A DNA stretch of 64,000 nucleotides from HTCC5015 sp051747425 (GCA_051747425.1 JBNJGD010000003.1:62001-126000), one strand, 5' to 3'. Positions 7,754 to 16,438 are shown, numbered from the stretch's first letter. The notes: a model not told the origin generated them from the letters alone. Numbers and translations: made by a program.

Positions 7754-9031
7754 ATGCAAGTGTTTGAGCAATGGGAATCCGAAATTCGCGGTTACTGCCG
7801 CGCCTACCCCACCGTTTTCAAGAGCGCGTCCAATGCACGCCAGGTCGATGAGGACGGCAAGTCCTACATCGATTTCTTTGCCGGTGCGGGCGTACTCAAC
7901 TTTGGCCACAACAACGCCAATATGAAACGCGCGCTGATTGAGTACATTGAGTCGGATGGCGTTGCCCACAGCCTCGATATGTACAGCACCTCCAAACGCG
8001 ACTTTATCCAGGCGTTTGTCGATACCGTGCAAAAGCCCCGCGGCTGGCAGTACAAAATGCAGTTTATGGGGCCCACAGGCACCAACGCGGTTGAAGCGGC
8101 GCTCAAGTTGGCCCGTCGGGTGACCGGTCGCCGCAATGTGGTGGCTTTCAGTCACGGTTTTCACGGCATGACCCTGGGCTCCCTGGCTTGCACGGCCAAC
8201 TCGGTGTTTCGCAATGCCGCCGGTGTGCCGCTGGAAAATGTCCTGCGTCAGCCTTTTGGCTGCGAATCGCCTTGCAAGGGCTGCCAACTCGGTTGCGGCG
8301 TCGATTCGGTCAATGCCCTTCGCGCCAGCTTTGAAGACTCATCCAGCGGGCTCGAGGCGCCTGCGGCCTTTATTGTCGAAGCCATTCAGGCCGAGGGCGG
8401 TGTCCATGTTGCCAGTGAGGAGTGGCTCAAGGCCGTGCAGGAACTGGCCCATGATCTCGGCGCTCTGTTTATTGTCGATGATATCCAGGCCGGTTGCGGT
8501 CGCACCGGTCAGTACTTCAGCTTTGACGGTATGGGGCTCGACCCCGACATCATCTGCCTGGCCAAGGGCATTGGTGGCTTTGGTACGCCAATGGCGATGA
8601 ACCTGGTCAAGCCCGAGCACGACAAACACTGGAGCCCCGGTGAGCACACAGGGACATTCCGCGGCCAGAACCTCTCCTTTGTCGCCGGCCGCGAGGCCCT
8701 GCGCTACTTCGACAACGACGAGTTGATGAAGGCCGTGGTGGAGAGGGGTGCCCGGATGCGCAAGACCCTTGACGATCTGGCCGCCCGCTACGGCAATGGT
8801 GATTATCAGGTTCGCGGCAAGGGGATGATGCAGGGCATCGACCTGGGCGATGGAGCCGTCTCCAAGGCTCTGGCCAAGGCCTGCTTCGAGAGCGGCCTGC
8901 TGGTCGGTCCCTGTGGCACCGGCGGCCGGGTGATCAAGTTGATTCCGCCGCTGACCATTCCCGACCAGGACCTCGATGCCGGTCTGGAAATTTTCAAAGA
9001 GCAATTCGGCAAAGTGGCAGGTGCAGCATGA
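7754..9031 (+). CDS. EctB-type diaminobutyrate aminotransferase (DoeD role)
   Basis: PLP-dependent class-III aminotransferase, closest in pattern to EctB: the N-terminus MQVFEQWESEIRGYCRAYPT, GPTGTNAVEAALKLAR, SHGFHGMTLGSLA, IVDDIQAGCGRTG, the PLP-lysine region ICLAKGIGGFG and TGTFRGQNLSFV. The start at 7754 is chosen because AGGAGG (7741-7746) sits 7 bases before it; the in-frame ATG at 7736 lies upstream of that site. Product 425 residues. With no ectA or ectC nearby and ectoine-degradation genes on both sides, it probably runs in the catabolic direction (diaminobutyrate to aspartate semialdehyde). Odd feature: a cysteine-rich loop near residue 170 (CESPCKGCQLGCG) absent from the EctB I recall. 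It overlaps the next gene by ATGA. Confidence 0.85.
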   Translation: MQVFEQWESEIRGYCRAYPTVFKSASNARQVDEDGKSYIDFFAGAGVLNFGHNNANMKRALIEYIESDGVAHSLDMYSTSKRDFIQAFVDTVQKPRGWQYKMQFMGPTGTNAVEAALKLARRVTGRRNVVAFSHGFHGMTLGSLACTANSVFRNAAGVPLENVLRQPFGCESPCKGCQLGCGVDSVNALRASFEDSSSGLEAPAAFIVEAIQAEGGVHVASEEWLKAVQELAHDLGALFIVDDIQAGCGRTGQYFSFDGMGLDPDIICLAKGIGGFGTPMAMNLVKPEHDKHWSPGEHTGTFRGQNLSFVAGREALRYFDNDELMKAVVERGARMRKTLDDLAARYGNGDYQVRGKGMMQGIDLGDGAVSKALAKACFESGLLVGPCGTGGRVIKLIPPLTIPDQDLDAGLEIFKEQFGKVAGAA

Positions 9032-10323
9032 GAAAACGCGATGATATGACCTTCCCCTTTGAGGAATACGAGCGTCGCCTGAGCGAGTTGCGGCGGCGCA
9101 TGGGTTATCGCCTGCTCGATGCAGTGGTGATTACCGATCCGGAAAACCTGATGTACCTGACGGACTACCAGACCACGGGCTACTCCTTTTTCCAGGCTCT
9201 GGTGGTGCCACTGGAGGGCGAGCCCTTCATGATTACCCGGAATATGGAGGAGTCGAACATCCATGCCCGTACCTGGGTGGAATTGACCCGGCCCTATCCG
9301 GATACTGGCGATGCCATCCAGATGCTGGTGCAAAGTCTTCGCGAGTTTGGCCTGGACAACAAAAGCATTGGTTACGAGCGCAACAGCTACTTCTTCCCGG
9401 CCTATCACCAGGACTACATTCACACCACCTTTACCGATGGCCAGTTACTGGACTGTTTCGGCATCGTCGAATCGGGGCGTATCTGCAAGTCCCCGGCGGA
9501 AATCGAGGTAATGAAAAAGGCCGCCCACGCCACCCAGGAGGGCATGAAGGCGGGCTTTGAGGCCTGCAAGGCGGGCGCCACGGAAAACGACATCGGCGCG
9601 GCGATCTGTTCGGCCATGTTCCGCGCCGGTGGCGAGCCGCCGGCCGTGCTGCCCTATGTGACTTCGGGGCCGCGCAGCATGATTGGTCACGCCACCTGGG
9701 AGGGGCGCGTGGTGCAGCCCGGCGAGCATGTCTTTCTCGAAGTGGGAGGCTGCTACCGGCGCTACCACACGGCCATGATGCGCACGGTGATTGTGGGCGA
9801 CCTGAGCGACTCCATGTACAAGGCCCAAGAGCGGATGAAAATGGCCTTGCACGAGATCAAGCGCGCCATGCGCCCCGGGCTGACGGTGTCCGATGCCGAT
9901 AATATCGTGCGCAAGATCATTACCGAGAACGATGTCGGCGCCCGCCTGATCACCCGCTCGGGTTACTCCATTGGCATCGCCTTTCCACCGAGCTGGGACG
10001 AGGGCTACATCATCAGCCTCAAGCAGGGCGAGTCGGCCGTGCTCGAAGAGGGCATGACTTTCCACATCATTCCCTGGATGTGGGGCGTCGACGGTGACAA
10101 GACCTGCGGTATCTCGGATACGGTTTACATCACCGACCGGGGCTGCGAGTCATTCTTTGATCTCGATGAAAACTTCGTCTGCAAACCCGGCGCCGAGATC
10201 GAGGGCTTCTCCTCGTCGGCTCCCACTCCGATTGATCGTGCTGGGCAAACCGGCAAGAAACCGACTGAAGCTGAAAAAGAAGCCGCGAAATCCAGCGAAG
10301 CGGCAAAGAGAGGAGGCCAGTAA
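9028..10323 (+). CDS. doeA: Ectoine hydrolase-like M24 family protein
   Basis: Pita-bread (M24, Xaa-Pro dipeptidase-like) protein of 431 residues with an N-terminal creatinase-like domain (VVITDPENLMYLTDYQTTGYS) and a C-terminal catalytic domain (SGPRSMIGHATWEG, LEVGGCYRRYHTAMMRT, GYSIGIAFPPSW, EEGMTFHIIPWMW). The usual metal-ligand aspartates are replaced (EVGGCYRRYHTA), as in EutD/DoeA ectoine hydrolases, which open the ectoine ring without the canonical dinuclear metal site. It is translationally coupled to the transaminase gene by ATGA. An internal Met at codon 7 (MTFPFEEYERR) is an alternative start. The last 40 or so residues form a charged, Ala/Lys/Glu-rich tail beyond the catalytic fold. 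Identity as ectoine hydrolase is strongly supported by its neighbours. Confidence 0.83.
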   Translation: MRKRDDMTFPFEEYERRLSELRRRMGYRLLDAVVITDPENLMYLTDYQTTGYSFFQALVVPLEGEPFMITRNMEESNIHARTWVELTRPYPDTGDAIQMLVQSLREFGLDNKSIGYERNSYFFPAYHQDYIHTTFTDGQLLDCFGIVESGRICKSPAEIEVMKKAAHATQEGMKAGFEACKAGATENDIGAAICSAMFRAGGEPPAVLPYVTSGPRSMIGHATWEGRVVQPGEHVFLEVGGCYRRYHTAMMRTVIVGDLSDSMYKAQERMKMALHEIKRAMRPGLTVSDADNIVRKIITENDVGARLITRSGYSIGIAFPPSWDEGYIISLKQGESAVLEEGMTFHIIPWMWGVDGDKTCGISDTVYITDRGCESFFDLDENFVCKPGAEIEGFSSSAPTPIDRAGQTGKKPTEAEKEAAKSSEAAKRGGQ

Positions 10324-10325
10324 TT

Positions 10326-11711
10326 ATGCTCAAAGCCATAGACCCCGCCAGCGGCGAGGTGATTCGCGAAGTTGTGCCACTGAACCAGAAGCAGTGTGAT
10401 GCAGTGCTGGCCCAATCCCGGGAAGCTTATCTCGATTGGCGCGACTGGTCCTTTGAGCGTCGAGCCGATGTACTCAATGCGGTCGCCACCGCCCTGCGCG
10501 AGGATCGAGAGCGCCTGGCGCTTTTGATGACCGAGGAAATGGGCAAACCCATCAAGGAGGCCCGGGGCGAAGTGGACAAGGCGGCCTGGTGCGCAGAACA
10601 CTACGCCGAGCATGCCGAGGCCTATTTGGCCCGGGAGGAGATCGAGTCCGACGCCACCATCAGCTATGTGCAGCATCGCCCGCTGGGGCCGGTGCTCGGT
10701 ATTCTGCCCTGGAATGCGCCTTTCTGGCTGGCCTTTCGCTTTTGCGCGCCGGCCCTGATGGCGGGCAATACCTGCCTGATGAAGCACGATCCCCATGTGC
10801 CCGGCTGCGCCGAGGCCATTGCCGCTGTCTTTGACGAGGTCTGCCGTCAGCAGGGCGCGCCCCAGGGGTTGTTTAAAAACCTCGCCCTGGAGACCCCTGA
10901 GGTTGAGGCCGTGATTCGCGATCGCCGCGTTCAGGCGGTCTCGTTTACCGGTTCGGAGCGCGGTGGCAGCGCGGTGGCTTCCGCGGCCGCCTCGGAGATC
11001 AAGCCGGCGGTACTCGAACTGGGTGGCTCGGACCCCTGTATCGTGCTCGCCGATGCCGATCTCGATCAGGCCGCCGATATCATTACCCTCTCGCGCATCA
11101 TCAATGCCGGCCAGTCCTGCATCGCCGCCAAGCGGATCATTGTCGAGGCCAGCGTCTACGACGAGCTGGTCGATAAATTGCACCAGCGCCTGGCGCGCCT
11201 GACCGTGGGCGATCCCCGCGAGGAGAGCACCGATGTTGGGCCTATTGCCCGAGCCGATCTGCGCGACGAGTTGCACCGACAGGTGCGCGATACGATTGAG
11301 GCCGGAGCGCGTTGCCTGCTGGGTGGCGAGTTGCCCGAGGGTCCCGGTTTCTTCTATCCCGTGACCATGCTGGCCGATGTCACCCCGGACATGGCCGCCG
11401 CCTGCGAGGAAACCTTCGGCCCGGTGATGGTGGTGATGAAGGTTGCCGACGAGGCCGAGGCGCTGTCGTTGGCCAATGACACGGTCTACGGTCTGGCCGC
11501 GAGTGTCTGGACCAGTCGCGAGCGCGGCGAGTTAATGGCGGCCCGCATCGAGGCCGGGCAGGTGTCGGTGAACGGCATCGTCAAGACCGACCCGAGATTG
11601 CCCAGTGGGGGCATCAAGCGCTCGGGGTTCGGTCGGGAGCTGGGGCCCCACGGTATCCGCGAATTCGTCAATGCCCAGCAGGTCTGGGTCGGTCCCAAGC
11701 GCGATGGTTGA
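10326..11711 (+). CDS. doeC: NAD(P)-dependent aldehyde dehydrogenase, probable aspartate-semialdehyde dehydrogenase (DoeC-like)
   Basis: ALDH superfamily enzyme of the succinate-semialdehyde dehydrogenase (GabD/Sad) branch, 461 residues. It has the Rossmann region (GILPWNAPFWLAFR, SFTGSERGG), the general-base Glu in LELGGSDP and the catalytic Cys in NAGQSCIAAKR. In the ectoine pathway the equivalent enzyme oxidises L-aspartate semialdehyde to aspartate, closing the route from ectoine to central metabolism. An AGGAGG at 10311-10316, inside the end of doeA, sets the ATG at 10326. Without the neighbours, succinate-semialdehyde dehydrogenase would be equally likely. Confidence 0.85.
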   Translation: MLKAIDPASGEVIREVVPLNQKQCDAVLAQSREAYLDWRDWSFERRADVLNAVATALREDRERLALLMTEEMGKPIKEARGEVDKAAWCAEHYAEHAEAYLAREEIESDATISYVQHRPLGPVLGILPWNAPFWLAFRFCAPALMAGNTCLMKHDPHVPGCAEAIAAVFDEVCRQQGAPQGLFKNLALETPEVEAVIRDRRVQAVSFTGSERGGSAVASAAASEIKPAVLELGGSDPCIVLADADLDQAADIITLSRIINAGQSCIAAKRIIVEASVYDELVDKLHQRLARLTVGDPREESTDVGPIARADLRDELHRQVRDTIEAGARCLLGGELPEGPGFFYPVTMLADVTPDMAAACEETFGPVMVVMKVADEAEALSLANDTVYGLAASVWTSRERGELMAARIEAGQVSVNGIVKTDPRLPSGGIKRSGFGRELGPHGIREFVNAQQVWVGPKRDG

Positions 11712-11729
11712 AGGGAGAGCGTATAGCCC

Positions 11730-12683
11730 ATGGCCGGCCTGATGGATGTGGTGGCGGCCTCGCTACCCAGCGCGGCGAGGGCGCTGTTTTCCGGCAATCG
11801 CGGTCGCAGTCGCCGCGCCGAGTTTGTAGCGGGACTCAGCGGTCGTTTGTTGCGGCGCTCAGTCGGCCGACCCATTGCCTGGATGCGCCAGCGCCAGGAC
11901 TGTCTGCCGATTCTCTCCCGGGATATGGAGCGGGTGCAGTTTGAGGCTGCCGAGTTTGGCGGTGTGCCCTGTTGGGTGGCGACGCCCAAGGGGATGGATC
12001 GACCACCGCGCACTATCGTCTACTGTCACGGCGGTGGCTATGTCGTCGGTTCTGCACGCGGTTATCGCGCCACAGTGTCAACTCTGGCGCGCCTGGCCGA
12101 AGCCCGGGTGGTCGCGGTGGAGTATCGCCTGGCACCGGAGCATCGCTTTCCCGCAGCCCACGAGGATTGTCTGTCGGCCGTCAGGGCCGTGCTGGCTGTT
12201 AGCGAGCACCCCGTAGGCCTGGCCGGGGATTCCGCCGGTGGGGCGCTTTGCCTCGATGTGCTCGACCGGCTTCATCGCCAGGGACAGGGTGGTCCGGATG
12301 CCTGTGCCCTGATCTCTCCGTGGGTGGATCCTGCCAGACAGTTGCAAGAGGGCGAAGCCGGCGATCGCGATATCCTTACTCCCGAGTTGGTGGCTCAGTG
12401 GATCGATATCTACGCCGGTGATGCCGGTCGCGAGGATCCCCGGTTGCGTTTTGATCACCGCGATTTAAGCCATTTGCCACCTTGCTGTATACAGGTGGCC
12501 GGTGACGAAATTTTCTACGCCCAGATTGCGGATTTTTACCGCCAATGTCTCGCCCAGGGCGTTTCCATCGAGTGGCGCGAGTTCCCCGGCCAGTTCCATG
12601 TCTTCCAGACTTTTGGTGTCTACCTGCCGGAAGCCCGCCCGGCTTTGGCGGAGCTGGCCCAGTGGTTGCGCCGCCATTTGTAG
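11730..12683 (+). CDS. Alpha/beta hydrolase, hormone-sensitive-lipase (HSL) family esterase
   Basis: Cytosolic esterase-type alpha/beta hydrolase, 317 residues. It carries the HSL oxyanion motif (CHGGGYVVGS), the nucleophile motif GDSAGG, and the expected acid (VAGDEIFY) and His (GQFHVFQTF) of the triad. It sits 18 bp after the dehydrogenase gene in the same run, but no esterase step is known in ectoine breakdown, so its substrate is open. It may act on an O-acyl or lactone compound taken up alongside ectoines, or be an unrelated passenger in the operon. Confidence 0.85.
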   Translation: MAGLMDVVAASLPSAARALFSGNRGRSRRAEFVAGLSGRLLRRSVGRPIAWMRQRQDCLPILSRDMERVQFEAAEFGGVPCWVATPKGMDRPPRTIVYCHGGGYVVGSARGYRATVSTLARLAEARVVAVEYRLAPEHRFPAAHEDCLSAVRAVLAVSEHPVGLAGDSAGGALCLDVLDRLHRQGQGGPDACALISPWVDPARQLQEGEAGDRDILTPELVAQWIDIYAGDAGREDPRLRFDHRDLSHLPPCCIQVAGDEIFYAQIADFYRQCLAQGVSIEWREFPGQFHVFQTFGVYLPEARPALAELAQWLRRHL

Positions 12684-12705
12684 AGACTTATAAGCATTTT
12701 TTGAA

Positions 12706-13950
12706 ATGTTTGAGACGCTCAATCAAAACCTGGAGCAGATGCCCTCGGCTCACTCCCTGTTGGTGATCGGTTTGCTTCTGGGCATGACCCTGGTGATCAA
12801 GGGTCTGTTGGTTCGCAGTCCCCTACCACCGCTTTTGATTTACCTGCTCGCCGGGCTCGCACTGGGTTGGGGGGGTGAACGCTGGCCACTGCTGGATGCA
12901 GAGTCGCTCAACGGCCTGAGTCTTTTGGCCGAGGCCGGCCTGGTGTTACTGCTGTTTAAAGTGGGGCTGGAGAGCGACCTCAATGGTTTGCTGAGCCAGT
13001 TGCCGAGCGCCTTCTGGATCTGGTGGTGGAACATTGTGGTGAGCGGCGGTACGGGCTTTGCCGCTGCCTACTGTCTGCTCGATTTTGATTTATTGACTTC
13101 GATTTTTGTCGCTGTCGCTTTGACCGCGACCAGTCTCGGGGTGACCGTCGCCATGTGGCAGTCGGCTCTGAAAAGCCGCCGTGGCCAGCTGCTGGTGGAT
13201 GTCGCCGAGCTCGACGATTTGAGCAGCATTGCCCTGATGGCGGTCGCTGTGGCCCTGGCGCCGCAGTTGATGGCCGAGGGCGGGGTCAATGGTGGCGAGG
13301 TCCTGCTCACGATTGGCCGGGTGGTGGCGGTGCTGACGGCCTTTGCCCTGTTTTGCTGGCTCTTTTCCGTGTTTCTGGAACACCCCATTACCCGCTTTGT
13401 CGAGCGGCGAAAAACGGATCAGGAACCGATGGTGCTGATTCTGGCTATCGTTTTTGTCATGTCCGCTCTGGCCGAGTTGAGCGGCCTGTCCCTCGCCGTG
13501 GGGGCGTTTATGGCTGGCTTGGCCTTCAGCCGCGATACCGAAGCGGCCAAGGAGCGAGTGGTCTTTCAGGGCCTTTACGACTTCTTTACCCCGTTTTTCT
13601 TTATTCATTTGGGCTTGCTGGTCGATATCAGTGCCTTTGAAATGGCGCTTTGGCCGGGTCTGGTCTTGTTGGCGGCGGCGGTCGCAGGCAAGCTGATCGG
13701 GGCCGGCTTGCCCGCCTGGCGACGACTGGGTTGGCAGGGCGGTGCGCTGGTGGGCCTGAGCATGGTGCCCCGGGCCGAAATTGCCATGGTGGTCATGCAG
13801 AAAGGGCTCGCCGCCGGTGCCAGCTCCAAGGCGCTGTCGGCCATGGTGGTGGTGAGCGTGGGCAGCATTGTGGTGGTATCCCTGATGCTGCCCTGGTGCC
13901 TGCGGCGCGCGGGGGTTGTGCCCTCTCAACAAACGGAGAGTAAAGAATGA
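12706..13950 (+). CDS. Cation:proton antiporter, CPA2 family
   Basis: Polytopic inner-membrane antiporter, 414 residues with 11-12 predicted helices. It shows the Kef/NapA-like pattern: LVLLLFKVGLESDL, TATSLGVTVAMW, the ion-binding DVAELDDLSSIALM, AVGAFMAGLAFSRD and GALVGLSMVPRAEIAMVV. It ends without the RCK/TrkA domain found in full-length KefB/C. It exchanges K+ or Na+ for protons. Its place behind ectoine-degradation genes suggests coordinated handling of salt and compatible solutes, but this is inference. The ribosome-binding site before 12706 is weak. Its stop overlaps the next start (ATGA). Confidence 0.87.
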   Translation: MFETLNQNLEQMPSAHSLLVIGLLLGMTLVIKGLLVRSPLPPLLIYLLAGLALGWGGERWPLLDAESLNGLSLLAEAGLVLLLFKVGLESDLNGLLSQLPSAFWIWWWNIVVSGGTGFAAAYCLLDFDLLTSIFVAVALTATSLGVTVAMWQSALKSRRGQLLVDVAELDDLSSIALMAVAVALAPQLMAEGGVNGGEVLLTIGRVVAVLTAFALFCWLFSVFLEHPITRFVERRKTDQEPMVLILAIVFVMSALAELSGLSLAVGAFMAGLAFSRDTEAAKERVVFQGLYDFFTPFFFIHLGLLVDISAFEMALWPGLVLLAAAVAGKLIGAGLPAWRRLGWQGGALVGLSMVPRAEIAMVVMQKGLAAGASSKALSAMVVVSVGSIVVVSLMLPWCLRRAGVVPSQQTESKE

Positions 13951-14912
13951 GATCTGTTGAAGTGTTGGCCGGCCTGGCAATGGTGTTCTCGCTGGCTCAG
14001 GCCCAGGCAGCGCCGGCCCGGGAGGTGGTGACGGTCACCCCGCTGGGTTCTCACCAGGGGGAGTTTTGCCCCCTGGACCGGGCCCTGGTGTTCGAAGACC
14101 CCGACGGCACCCGGTTGCTTTACGACGCCGGTCGCACCGTGGCCGGGGGGGACGATCCGCGGCTGGGCAACATCGATGCAATTCTTATCAGTCACCTCCA
14201 CGGCGATCACCTGGGCGATCGACGCATCGAATCGGTGGCCGAGGGGCCCTGTGAGCCCCTGGATTTCCCGGTAGACACTACGCCCAATGGCAACAGTGTT
14301 GAGATTGCCGTCGCCAAGGAGGCCCAGGTGATCAGCGGCAGCGAGATGGCGTCGTTCCTGGGCAACAAGCTTCGCGCCGCCGGTGGCCGGGCGGAGCAGT
14401 CGCGGCTGGTTCGCTTTGGCGCCAGTGTCGCGGTGGGCGGCGTTGAGATTACCACCGTCCCCGCCGCCCACAGCAACGGCGTTTCACCGGCCTTTATCGG
14501 TGGGGCATTGGGGGAGCAAATGGCCGACGCCGGGCTCACCGCCTACGCCGGGCCGCCTACGGGCTTCGTGCTGACATTCAGCAATGATCTGGTGGTTTAC
14601 CTCTCCGGGGACACCGGCATCACCGCCGAGCAGGAGAGTGTGGTGAACGACTACTACGGCGCCGAGTTGGTGGTGATAAATATTGGCGATACCTACACCA
14701 CCGGCCCCCGGGAGGCCGCTCATGTGATCAACGACATGATCCGGCCGCGTTCGGTGATTGCCTCCCACGCCAACGAAGTGGCGACCCGCCGGGGCCGCCT
14801 GGTCGATGGCACTCGCACGGCGGCTTTTGTCGAGGCCAGCCGAACCCCGGTTTACATTCCCCGCAGTGGCCAGCGGATGCGCTTTTTTGGCAATGGCCAG
14901 CGCGCCGACTAG
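13947..14912 (+). CDS. Exported metallo-beta-lactamase-fold hydrolase
   Basis: MBL-fold metalloprotein with a signal peptide (cleavage near LAQAQAAP), so periplasmic; 321 residues. The metal motif SHLHGDHLGD (HxHxDH) is intact, followed by PAAHSNG, the bridging Asp in YLSGDTGI and the last His in IASHANE. This is the UlaG/YtnP-like branch of the superfamily rather than a beta-lactamase proper. The substrate is unknown; lactones or phosphodiesters are typical. It is translationally coupled to the antiporter gene. Its TAG stop shares a CTAG palindrome with the stop of the convergent rlmM. Confidence 0.8.
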   Translation: MRSVEVLAGLAMVFSLAQAQAAPAREVVTVTPLGSHQGEFCPLDRALVFEDPDGTRLLYDAGRTVAGGDDPRLGNIDAILISHLHGDHLGDRRIESVAEGPCEPLDFPVDTTPNGNSVEIAVAKEAQVISGSEMASFLGNKLRAAGGRAEQSRLVRFGASVAVGGVEITTVPAAHSNGVSPAFIGGALGEQMADAGLTAYAGPPTGFVLTFSNDLVVYLSGDTGITAEQESVVNDYYGAELVVINIGDTYTTGPREAAHVINDMIRPRSVIASHANEVATRRGRLVDGTRTAAFVEASRTPVYIPRSGQRMRFFGNGQRAD

Positions 14913-16054
14913 CGCCGGCCCCGGGCCTTGCGCTCGGCGGCCAGTCGCTCGGGGGTGGGGCGGTGGATAAACACCGTGACTTCCTCGCGGTCGTGGTAGA
15001 GGTGTTTGACGCTCAGGCGGTAGTCCTTTTCCTCCAGCGTCTCCTCGATGCGCTCCAGGCAGCGCTGGATTTCCTCGTAGCGCTTTTTCATCGGCAGCTT
15101 GAGATTGAACAGGGCGAATTCAGCCCGGCGTTTGAGCAACCAGCGGGCCATCAGGTCGGCGACGCGAATGGGCTTTTCCACCATGTCACAGACGACCCAG
15201 TCGACCTTTTTGTCGGGCCAGTATTTAAAGCCGTCCTCGCGCACATGCTCCACCAGGCCGCTTTCCATCAGGGCTTCGTCCATGGGGCCGTTGTCCACGG
15301 CGGTGACCCGGATATCGTGTTGCACCAGTTGCCAGGTCCAGCCGCCCGGCGCCGCCCCCAGGTCTACTGAGGTCATGCCGGGACTGAGGTAATCCTCCCG
15401 TTCCGCAGCGGTCAGAAAGTGCCGCCAGGCCTCCTCGAGTTTCAGTGTGGAGCGGCTGGGGGCACTCCTGGGAAATTTCAGCCGGGGTATGCCCATGGTG
15501 TCGTCAGCGCGGTTGCCGGACGGGCTGTAGCCCAGGTAGCCGGTGGTGGAGTCGAGCAGGAACAGGTGCAGGGTGGGGGCGCGGCGGTCTCGCCCCAGCA
15601 GCCCTTCGCGTTTGAGGGCGCTGGCCAGCGGGGCGGTAAACTTGCGGCAGAAACCGAGCAGGGGTTTGGCGTCCTCGGTGTCGGCGGTCTCCACTTCCAG
15701 GTAGCCAAAGCCCCGCTTGAGGCCCAGGGACTGAGCCAGTTGTTTGGCCCGCTCGAGCAGCGGCGAGACACGGTTGCCGCCGGGCAGGTCGTCAAAGCGG
15801 CCGTCGCTGACCAGCCACTGGCGGGCAAAGGTCCACTCGCCAAAGCGGCTGCGCTCGACCAGGCGCGCGGCAGCGCCCGGCTCATAGGTTTGAAATACCA
15901 CGAAGCCCTGGCCGCGCTCGGTGCGGGCAAAACCGAAGCACTCGGCGGCATTGGCCCGGTCCTGGGCCTCCTGGGCACACTCGGCCTCGAAGCCGGAGCG
16001 GCAGTAGAGCACCAGGTGATCGAGTCCGGCCTTGGGAGCGCTGGCGTCGGACAT
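14909..16054 (-). CDS. rlmM: 23S rRNA C2498 2'-O-methyltransferase RlmM
   Basis: SAM-dependent ribose methyltransferase acting on C2498 of 23S rRNA. The start is the ATG at 16054 (MSDASAPKAGLDHLVLYC), which overlaps the ycgL stop by one base; the longer open frame upstream is antisense to ycgL and not homologous. Product 381 residues, slightly longer than E. coli RlmM. It has an N-terminal THUMP-like part and a C-terminal Rossmann domain with SVDLGAAPGGWTWQL (SAM loop), the WVVCDMVEKP motif and the catalytic Lys in FNLKLPMKKR. The ycgL-rlmM pair is translationally coupled. Confidence 0.93.
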   Translation of the reverse strand: MSDASAPKAGLDHLVLYCRSGFEAECAQEAQDRANAAECFGFARTERGQGFVVFQTYEPGAAARLVERSRFGEWTFARQWLVSDGRFDDLPGGNRVSPLLERAKQLAQSLGLKRGFGYLEVETADTEDAKPLLGFCRKFTAPLASALKREGLLGRDRRAPTLHLFLLDSTTGYLGYSPSGNRADDTMGIPRLKFPRSAPSRSTLKLEEAWRHFLTAAEREDYLSPGMTSVDLGAAPGGWTWQLVQHDIRVTAVDNGPMDEALMESGLVEHVREDGFKYWPDKKVDWVVCDMVEKPIRVADLMARWLLKRRAEFALFNLKLPMKKRYEEIQRCLERIEETLEEKDYRLSVKHLYHDREEVTVFIHRPTPERLAAERKARGRR

Positions 16055-16320
16055 CAGTGGTAGCGGCTGTCGATGGGGCCGTCGAGGCGCACTTCCTCGG
16101 GCATTTGCAGGTGGAACCCGTGCTCCGCGAGGTTCTGGAGCACCGTTTGCGGGTCCTCCTTGGCCAGTTTGCGCTCGGGGGTGAAGGTGAACTCCAGGGT
16201 AAAGACGGGCTCGCCAAACTTTTCCTTGAGCGGATCCGGCAGACATTCGAAGTTGTCCTTCTCGGCCAGGTAGATGTACATGTCTTCCTGTTTGCGGCTC
16301 TTGTAAACAAAGCACTGCAT
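16054..16320 (-). CDS. ycgL: YcgL domain-containing protein
   Basis: Small cytosolic protein of the YcgL family (88 residues), beginning MQCFVYKSRKQEDMYIYLAE and containing the conserved EFTFTPERKLA-like and FHLQMPEE segments. Family function is not established. It overlaps the start of rlmM by one base (TGATG), so the two are translated together. It is divergent from the RND exporter gene. Confidence 0.9.
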   Translation of the reverse strand: MQCFVYKSRKQEDMYIYLAEKDNFECLPDPLKEKFGEPVFTLEFTFTPERKLAKEDPQTVLQNLAEHGFHLQMPEEVRLDGPIDSRYH

Positions 16321-16438
16321 GAATTGATCTCTCTTTTCTCGGTGCGCGGATTGGGGCGCGGTGTTTTTTGCGCTATTGTGCTCACTGGTCAGGGTGCGCC
16401 CTGGGGCAGTCCCAATAGCGACGAGGCAGGCATTTTAT

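Noticed and set aside
16361..16438. Upstream start for the RND protein
   Set aside because: The added 26 residues look non-homologous and the ribosome-binding site fits the ATG at 16439.
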